From an uncultured Eubacteriales bacterium (GTDB lineage: Bacteria; Bacillota; Clostridia; Oscillospirales; Oscillospiraceae), in the NCBI GenBank assembly GCA_900552725.1, contig USAT01000007.1, forward strand, positions 1-35,726: a DNA stretch of 35,726 bases. Direction: 5' to 3'. Under the pieces are notes generated by a model, which saw only the letters and a list, made by a program, of their open reading frames with translations, was not told where the DNA came from and made no database searches. The translations under genes and the position numbers were made by a program. Below are positions 31,146 through 35,726 of this stretch, piece by piece. How positions within the stretch are numbered: the first letter of the stretch is position 1; each line of letters starts with the position of its first letter.

Positions 31146-31591
31146 AATTTCTGATTCTCAACGGCCCCAATCTGAACCTGCTGGGGAAGCGGGAGCCGGA
31201 CATCTACGGACGGGGCACCTATGCCGAATTGTGCCGGGAGATCGCGGAATACGCCGAAAAGCGCGGCAATCAGGCGCGATTTGTGCAGTCCAATCACGAG
31301 GGCGTGCTGATCGACGTGATCCAGCAGGCGGGGGAGGACGGTACCGACGGCATCGTGCTGAACCCCGGCGCGTACACCCATTACAGCTACGCTATCCACG
31401 ACGCCCTGCGGGCTATCAAAACCCCGGCGGTGGAGGTACACATCAGCGATATTGCATCCCGTGAGCCCTGGCGGCAGGTGTCGGTGACGGCGCCGGCCTG
31501 CGTGGGCGTGATCGCGGGACAGGGCTTCGCGGGCTATCTGCGGGCCATGGATCTGCTGGAGGAGAAGCACCAGGAAGCGCGCCATGTGTAA
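31142..31591 (+). CDS. aroQ: type II 3-dehydroquinate dehydratase
   Basis: Dehydrates 3-dehydroquinate to 3-dehydroshikimate through the type II (enolate) route. The start at 31142 is fixed by GGAGGAAGG; 149 residues remain. Motifs: LILNGPNLNLLGKREPDIYG with the catalytic tyrosine, FVQSNHEGVLIDVIQ, GIVLNPGAYTHYSYAIHDAL and VEVHISDIASREPWR with the active histidine. Although named aroQ (after type II dehydratase), this is not the chorismate mutase fused to AroC. It overlaps the aroK stop. Confidence 0.96.
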   Translation: MKFLILNGPNLNLLGKREPDIYGRGTYAELCREIAEYAEKRGNQARFVQSNHEGVLIDVIQQAGEDGTDGIVLNPGAYTHYSYAIHDALRAIKTPAVEVHISDIASREPWRQVSVTAPACVGVIAGQGFAGYLRAMDLLEEKHQEARHV

Positions 31592-31601
31592 AGGAGAAAA
31601 C

Positions 31602-32336
31602 ATGTACAAGCTTTGTGTGATCGGTGACCCGGTGGCCCATAGCCTGTCGCCGTCCATCCACAACGCGCTGCTGGCCCGGCGTGGGCTGGCGGGCAGCTAT
31701 ACCACCGTGACCGTGAGGGCCGGGGAGCTGGAGGGCTTTCTGACACAGGCGCGGCGGGGCGATTATGACGGCTTCAACGTGACCATGCCCCACAAGCAGG
31801 CCATCCTGCCGCTGCTGGACGCGGTGGAGGGTGACGCGGCGGATATGGGCGCGGTGAACACCGTGGTGGTGCGGCAGGGCCGGGCCGTGGGCTATAACAC
31901 CGACGGCGAGGGCTTTGTCAGGTCGCTGCCCTTTACAGTGTTCGGAAAACGGGTGCTGGTGCTGGGCAGCGGCGGCGCGGCCTCGGCGGTGAGCCGGGCG
32001 CTGCGGCGTGCCGGTGCGGCGGTGACCATCTGCTGCCGCCATCCGGAGAAGACGGCGGGCTGGGACGTGGAGACCCGGCTGTGGCGGGAGCTGCCCGCGC
32101 TGGCGGGGGAATGTGACCTGCTGGTGAACGCCACGCCCCTGGGCATGACGGGGCAGGAACAGTTCGCGGATCTTGGCTTTCTGGACAACTGCCGGGGGTG
32201 GGTCTATGACCTGGTGTATCAGCCCCGGGAGACGGCGCTGCTGGCGAAGGCGCGGAGACGTGGCCTGCCGGTGATCGGCGGCCTTGCGCTGCTGCACGCC
32301 CAGGCGGAGCTGGCCTTTGAGCTGTTCGTGGGATGA
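31602..32336 (+). CDS. aroE: shikimate dehydrogenase
   Basis: Reduces 3-dehydroshikimate to shikimate with NADPH. Starting at 31602 (AAGGAG seven bases before; the frame is open to 31584) it has 244 residues. Substrate site: GDPVAHSLSPSIHNALL and NVTMPHK with the catalytic lysine, then YNTDGEGFVRSL with the aspartate. The NADP loop is VLGSGGAASAVSRALRRAGA. The final part, GLALLHAQAELAFELFVG, is typical of AroE. Last gene of the aro operon, with a strong terminator directly behind. Confidence 0.96.
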   Translation: MYKLCVIGDPVAHSLSPSIHNALLARRGLAGSYTTVTVRAGELEGFLTQARRGDYDGFNVTMPHKQAILPLLDAVEGDAADMGAVNTVVVRQGRAVGYNTDGEGFVRSLPFTVFGKRVLVLGSGGAASAVSRALRRAGAAVTICCRHPEKTAGWDVETRLWRELPALAGECDLLVNATPLGMTGQEQFADLGFLDNCRGWVYDLVYQPRETALLAKARRRGLPVIGGLALLHAQAELAFELFVG

Positions 32337-32347
32337 TGGAATATGAC

Positions 32348-32383
32348 AAAAGACTGACGGTGCGGCGCACCGTCAGTCTTTTT
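32348..32383. terminator. bidirectional terminator, aro operon / RHH gene
   Basis: AAAGACTGACGGTGCG and its complement form a long dyad with T-runs on both strands. The last codons of the minus-strand RHH gene (stop at 32373) lie inside the dyad. Confidence 0.9.
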
Positions 32384-32564
32384 GTTCATCGAAGGGGGTG
32401 GGAATGACGCCTTCTCTGGCCTCAAATTCCCGAATGCACTGGCGCAACAGGTAGACGATCTGCCCGTTGGCGGAGCGGCCTTCATACTGGGCGATATACT
32501 TCAGCTTATAGTGAAGGGTGGGGTCGATCTCCAGGCCCAGGTGTTTGTTGTTCTTGTTGCGCAT
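32373..32564 (-). CDS. Arc-type ribbon-helix-helix protein
   Basis: A 63-residue DNA-binding-type protein. It reads LGLEIDPTLHYKLKYIAQYEGRSANGQIVYLLRQCIREFEA, the ribbon then two helices of the Arc/MetJ fold. GAGGTG lies five bases before the ATG at 32564; longer upstream frames have no ribosome site. Two perfect palindromes lie in the gap between it and the divergent mini-protein (32577-32609 and 32629-32649), the expected position of its operator. Such repressors often control nearby genes or a toxin partner; no toxin sequence is recognised here. Confidence 0.85.
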   Translation of the reverse strand: MRNKNNKHLGLEIDPTLHYKLKYIAQYEGRSANGQIVYLLRQCIREFEAREGVIPTPFDEQKD

Positions 32565-32576
32565 GGGACACCTCAA

Positions 32577-32609
32577 AATCATCTTATTTTGGTTTATTTT
32601 AAGATGATT
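32577..32609. promoter_or_regulatory. perfect dyad, candidate RHH operator 1
   Basis: AATCATCTTA and TAAGATGATT, ten-base arms with a 13-base centre. It abuts the ribosome site of the RHH gene. Confidence 0.7.
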
Positions 32610-32628
32610 CTGTGATAGTATGTGTAAA

Positions 32629-32649
32629 GTATACTTGAAACAAGTATAC
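32629..32649. promoter_or_regulatory. perfect dyad, candidate RHH operator 2
   Basis: GTATACTTG, AAA, CAAGTATAC, nine-base arms. It overlaps TATACT, a possible -10 for the mini-protein gene. Confidence 0.7.
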
Positions 32650-32672
32650 CAAATCTGGAAATGAGGTGTGGT

Positions 32673-32852
32673 ATGGCGGAATTCTGTTTGCAATGCTGGA
32701 ACAGGCTGCATGGGAGAGAGGATACAAAGTGGGATGTGAGGCTGTCAAAGGAGCCGGAGCTGTGTGAGGGATGCGGCAGGCTTTGCCAGACGGTGGTTGA
32801 CATAAACCGTGAACGACGGTTTTTGAAATGGCTGCGGGGCAGGCCGAATTAG
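32673..32852 (+). CDS. 59-residue CxxC mini-protein
   Basis: A small soluble protein with two zinc-finger-like pairs: CLQCWNRLHG near residue 6 and CEGCGRLC about 25 residues on. GAGGTG precedes the ATG; a frame 12 bases longer (32661) lacks a site. I recall a widespread Clostridia family of this size and opening (AEFCLxCWN) with no assigned role. It is divergent from the Arc-type protein, whose candidate operators lie between them, and is followed by a terminator at 32894. Confidence 0.8.
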   Translation: MAEFCLQCWNRLHGREDTKWDVRLSKEPELCEGCGRLCQTVVDINRERRFLKWLRGRPN

Positions 32853-32893
32853 TGGAATAAACATGATGTGCATGCGTCTGCATAAACAAGAAG

Positions 32894-32921
32894 ATGACCG
32901 GCTGGTCAGCCGGTCATTTTG
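32894..32921. terminator. bidirectional terminator, mini-protein / radical SAM
   Basis: ATGACCGGCT, GGTC, AGCCGGTCAT then TTTTGCG. A ten-base-pair perfect dyad between the two converging genes. Confidence 0.85.
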
Positions 32922-32930
32922 CGTTATCTG

Positions 32931-33818
32931 TCAGAAGTCGATGGTGCCGTTCAGCACCTTCAGATCATAGGGTTCGTACACCACCTTGCGGTAGGCATCC
33001 ACGTCCATCTTTACGCCGGTCCAGTCGCTGTGGATCTCGCCGTTCTGCTTGATCAGCACATCGTACAGGATGTCGTAGGTGACGCCGTCCTCGCCCATCT
33101 CCACGATGGTGGAATAGGGCAGGGTCTTGTGGTACGTCAGGTGCAGGCCCTTATATTCAAAGTGGAAGCCGTTGCGCATGCGGCAGCCGTCCAGCCCCTT
33201 ATAGGTGAACAGGCGGCGCAGATCGTGGAGAATCTGGTCATGCTCCTCGTCATACAGGTTCTCCGGCGTGGTCTCGGTATAGTCGTACCGGAACTGGACG
33301 GGGATGCCGTAGGGAAGGAAACGCTCTACATAGGCGGGCAGCTTGTCGGCGGGATAGCGCTTATACAGCACGCAGTTGATGCGGGTGCGGCAGGCGATGC
33401 GGCCCAGCACCTCGTCAGGACTCTCCTCCACATACTTCTGCAGATGGCGGGAGATGTTCATGCAGGTGATCTTGTCCTTATTGCGCTCCGTAAAGGCCAC
33501 CATCTCGTCCAGCGTGGTATGCTCCTGCACCGGGAAGGTGGTGTTGATATACACCTTGTGGGTGGTGGGGATGGCGTCCAGCATCTTCTGCAGCGCGTCC
33601 AGATTCGCCAGCGGCTCACCGCCGGTGAACACGAAGTCGCACCGGGGCGTGATGGCGTCCAGCGTGTGGATGGAGTCGATGATCTTGTCCAGAGAGAAGC
33701 CGGTACAGTCGGCGTATTCCTGCTTATTGATACAGAAGGGGCAGTGATTCTGACAGTCATAGGGGACGAACACCGTGACTGTGGCGCCGCCTTCACGGGT
33801 CTTATAAGGATGTGTCAT
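32931..33818 (-). CDS. radical SAM protein, function unknown
   Basis: A roughly 295-residue radical SAM enzyme. The 4Fe-4S site reads VPYDCQNHCPFCINKQEYADC: CxxxCxxC, with one further cysteine; TGGEPLANLDALQKMLDAI follows, matching the SAM-binding GGE. A later stretch has FRYDYTETTPENLYDEEHDQ. The first cysteine lies near residue 23, so the start at 33818 is preferred to the longer frame reaching 33896; the ribosome site is loose (AAAGG, 12 bases). A divergent aminotransferase lies next door. No SPASM or known reaction motif is seen. Confidence 0.88.
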   Translation of the reverse strand: MTHPYKTREGGATVTVFVPYDCQNHCPFCINKQEYADCTGFSLDKIIDSIHTLDAITPRCDFVFTGGEPLANLDALQKMLDAIPTTHKVYINTTFPVQEHTTLDEMVAFTERNKDKITCMNISRHLQKYVEESPDEVLGRIACRTRINCVLYKRYPADKLPAYVERFLPYGIPVQFRYDYTETTPENLYDEEHDQILHDLRRLFTYKGLDGCRMRNGFHFEYKGLHLTYHKTLPYSTIVEMGEDGVTYDILYDVLIKQNGEIHSDWTGVKMDVDAYRKVVYEPYDLKVLNGTIDF

Positions 33819-33855
33819 GTATGTGCAAAACCTTTCCGTGTGAATATTCTTCAAT

Positions 33856-33884
33856 ATTTTATACCGCAGCGACAAGAAATGCAA
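33856..33884 (-). promoter_or_regulatory. promoter for radical SAM gene
   Basis: On the minus strand TTGCAT, 17-base spacer, TAAAAT, about 35 bases from the start. It faces away from the aminotransferase promoter. Confidence 0.6.
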
Positions 33885-33953
33885 GGAAAAAAGCAAAAAA
33901 TCGGTTGTTTAGTTATTAACAAAGGCGGCTGCCCGTTTTTTGGCGGCTTTTTA

Positions 33954-33982
33954 TTGACAGGTTTTCCATTATGCGGTAAATT
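33954..33982 (+). promoter_or_regulatory. promoter for aminotransferase gene
   Basis: TTGACA (perfect -35), 17-base spacer, TAAATT, about 30 bases upstream of the GTG start. Confidence 0.75.
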
Positions 33983-34015
33983 GTTCGTAAAAGTAAGCGA
34001 AAGGAGCGGATAGAC

Positions 34016-35107
34016 GTGAAGATCCGAAACGAATTGCTCTCGCAGGTGCGCAGCTACGCCGGCCATACGCCCCACGCGGCGGCGGACACCCTGGACTGTT
34101 CCCTGGGCGTCAACCCCTACGGCTTCCCGGCGGTGGTAAAGGAGGCCTTTGCCGCCTTTGACCCGGAGCGGTTCTATCACTATCCCCACTCCGACGCACC
34201 CCAGCGGGCCATTGTGGACTACTGGGCGGACTACGCCTTTATCGAGTCGGAGAACATCGTCCTCACCGACGGCAGCGTGTCGGCCCTGTACCTGCTGTGC
34301 AACATTCTGGCCAAGAAGGGTGCGGAGGTGGTGGGTTTCCTGCCAACCTTCACCGACATGGTGGAGTATTCCCGCATGATGGCCATGCGATACGTGGGCA
34401 TCCCCGCACGGCGGGAGGAAAACTGGCGCATGGAGGTGTCCGACCTGGTGGACGCCATCAGCGGCGACACCAGTCTGGTGTATATCGACCGGCCCAACAA
34501 TCCCACTGGCCAGACGCTGTCCCTGGCGGACATCAGCCGGGTGCTGGACAAGTGCGAGGAGCTGGGCGTCTACGCCATCGTGGACGAGGCCTACGGCGAC
34601 TTCCTGCCCCGAGAGGAGTCGGCGGTGACGCTGGGGCCGAAATACAAGAACATCATCATCGTCCGCACCTTCTCCAAGGGCTTCGGCCTGGCGGGACTGC
34701 GGGCGGGGTACATCATCACCTGTCAGGAGCTGATCCGCTATATCAGCAAGGTGTCCAACCCCTATATGATGAGTGAGCTCTCCCGTGAGCTGGCGGCCAC
34801 CGCCTTGACCGACCGCACCTATGCCGACAGCCACGGCCCAGATTTCGCCGCCATGAAGCGTGCACTGCGGAACGTTTGCGGCAAAAATCTCACCATGGCC
34901 GAGACCGACGACCGGGTGCCCATCTGCCTTCTGCAGCACCGGGAGCCCCGCGCCGACCTGCAGGAGCTGCTGATGGCGGAGGGTGTGCTGACCTGCTCCG
35001 GCGGCGAGTTTGAGCCGCTGGACCGCGCCAGCGTCCGTCTGCGGGTGCCCCGCGCCGAGGAGATGGAGAAGCTGCTCTGTGCGGTGGAAAAGGTCAATAA
35101 CGGATAA
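34016..35107 (+). CDS. PLP-dependent class I/II aminotransferase
   Basis: A 363-residue HisC/CobD-like PLP enzyme. It shows LDCSLGVNPYGFP, FYHYPHSDAPQ, DGSVSALYLLCNIL, IDRPNNPTGQTL, IVDEAYGDFLPRE with the cofactor Asp, and RTFSKGFGLAGLRAGY with the PLP lysine. Start is GTG at 34016 with AAAGGAG nine bases upstream. Both histidinol-phosphate transaminase and threonine-phosphate decarboxylase activities are possible; no his or cobalamin gene is beside it. Its divergence from a radical SAM enzyme may be functional, for example an amino-sugar or modified-amino-acid route, but that is unproven. Confidence 0.88.
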   Translation: MKIRNELLSQVRSYAGHTPHAAADTLDCSLGVNPYGFPAVVKEAFAAFDPERFYHYPHSDAPQRAIVDYWADYAFIESENIVLTDGSVSALYLLCNILAKKGAEVVGFLPTFTDMVEYSRMMAMRYVGIPARREENWRMEVSDLVDAISGDTSLVYIDRPNNPTGQTLSLADISRVLDKCEELGVYAIVDEAYGDFLPREESAVTLGPKYKNIIIVRTFSKGFGLAGLRAGYIITCQELIRYISKVSNPYMMSELSRELAATALTDRTYADSHGPDFAAMKRALRNVCGKNLTMAETDDRVPICLLQHREPRADLQELLMAEGVLTCSGGEFEPLDRASVRLRVPRAEEMEKLLCAVEKVNNG

Positions 35108-35113
35108 TAGCAT

Positions 35114-35138
35114 CCCCGGCGATCCGCGATCGCCGGGG
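35114..35138 (+). terminator. hairpin after aminotransferase
   Basis: CCCCGGCGATC, CGC, GATCGCCGGGG: perfect 11-base-pair stem, but no U-tract follows. Confidence 0.5.
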
Positions 35139-35218
35139 GTAAATGATACTGCGGCGAGAGCAAGCGTCCCCTCGGGGAATGGATGGATTTCAGCAGATAC
35201 GAGGAATAGCAAAGTTAG

Positions 35219-35254
35219 CGGCAGGCTCATTGTTTAAGCCTGCCGTTATCTTTT
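35219..35254 (+). terminator. terminator-like stem in the gene-free tail
   Basis: CGGCAGGCT, nine-base loop, AGCCTGCCG, then TTATCTTTT. It implies a transcript arriving from the left, perhaps the aminotransferase message. Confidence 0.6.
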
Positions 35255-35662
35255 GTCGGCTGCTGTTAGAGGTTCATATTTTTTGCTTAGACGGTGAATA
35301 CCGTATCCGAACCTATTAGCGGCTAAATTTGCAGAGGACTATAACTGTGCGCAGAAGGTTTGATGATTACTGTTTTCCGCATTTGCTGCATATTTTTCCC
35401 TTGCATCCGATTCAAAAGTCTGGTAAAATGAGCAGGCATTCAGGTATGGTTCAGTTGATAGAATGTGTGGTTTGGGAGTGCCGTGGCGGTATCCGGGGCG
35501 GAGCAAGGCGAAACGCCGCAAAGCCTTGTGACACCTGCGTTTGCAGGATTTTCCCCGATTGCCGAAAGTGCCATAAAAGCGGCTTTGACCACATAAATGA
35601 CCACAGACAGAAAAATCTTTATTTTTACCGCTCGCCGTGGTATCATGGCAGAAATTGAATAT
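35255..35662. other. gene-free stretch before tRNA-Pro
   Basis: About 400 bases without a credible coding frame; frames of 100-112 residues on both strands look spurious. Around 35446-35500 lies a tRNA-like segment (TGGTTCAGTTGATAGAATG, then TGGTTTGGGAGTGCC) resembling the D-arm and anticodon arm of a tRNA-Pro, but its T-arm is not intact. Confidence 0.45.
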
Positions 35663-35726
35663 CCGGGTGTAGCTCAACTGGTAGGGCGCGACATTTGGGA
35701 TGTCGAGGTTGGGTGTTCAAGTCACC
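35663..35726 (+). tRNA. tRNA-Pro(TGG), 3' end cut by window
   Basis: Acceptor arm CCGGGTG, D-arm GCTCAACTGGTAGGGC, anticodon arm CGACA TTTGGGA TGTCG with TGG at positions 34-36, and a T-arm GGGTG TTCAAGT CACC that runs off the window. Codon read is CCA (and CCG/CCT by wobble). The 3' acceptor strand is not visible. Confidence 0.9.

Noticed and set aside
35329..35677. Frames of 109 and 112 codons
   Set aside because: No ribosome site, no family features, and the region overlaps the tRNA-like relic and the tRNA start.
1..35726. CRISPR array, IS element or rRNA
   Set aside because: No spaced direct-repeat array, transposase motifs or rRNA sequence were seen.

Overview
The window is GC-rich chromosomal DNA of a low-mobility, Gram-positive anaerobe. 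Atypical Shine-Dalgarno sites are rare (AGGAGG/GGAGG dominates), promoters are sigma-A-like, there is a BacA/Sfp-type small gene set, ferredoxin-domain aldo/keto reductase, collagen-like protein and many Rho-independent terminators. Together with the family content this suggests a gut Clostridia lineage of the Oscillospiraceae type; that placement is inferred from gene style, not from a marker gene. No phage, IS element, CRISPR array or rRNA is seen. One partial tRNA-Pro lies at the right edge.

Layout. 73-1936 (minus): truA and a GNAT-like protein. 2075-3587 (plus): Sfp-type phosphopantetheinyl transferase and a ROK glucokinase. 3687-5298 (plus): ECF sigma factor with its membrane anti-sigma factor. 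5454-10628 (plus): DUF4340 lipoprotein, OmpR-type response regulator, histidine kinase, D-aminoacylase-like amidohydrolase and inositol-monophosphatase-like enzyme. 10669-11890 (minus): EamA transporter and a 25-residue membrane peptide not previously obvious as a gene, divergent from a LysR regulator (12044-12934). 13056-15027 (minus): mnmA and a small histidine kinase whose H-box has lost its histidine, divergent from gap (15263-16273). A 670-bp stretch of stacked hairpins follows, then a GntR/UTRA regulator and a tandem DUF1508 protein. 18186-22986 (minus): frameshifted collagen-like protein, nagA, atypical ROK-like protein, and an aldo/keto reductase with two 4Fe-4S motifs.

23073-26972 is the most unusual block: a divergent pair of an HTH regulator (plus) and a degenerate Ser/Thr-kinase-like protein (minus), the latter translationally coupled to two tandem paralogues that each carry a zinc ribbon, one membrane helix and a large probable extracellular beta-helix-like domain. 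This looks like an uncharacterised membrane signalling module.

27275-32336 (plus) is a tight shikimate operon aroB-aroA-aroC-aroK-aroQ-aroE in which chorismate synthase carries a C-terminal chorismate mutase domain, so the operon runs from DAHP to prephenate in six polypeptides. After it come a divergent ribbon-helix-helix / CxxC mini-protein pair with two palindromes between them, a divergent radical SAM / PLP aminotransferase pair, a non-coding tail with a tRNA-like relic, and tRNA-Pro(TGG), cut by the window end.
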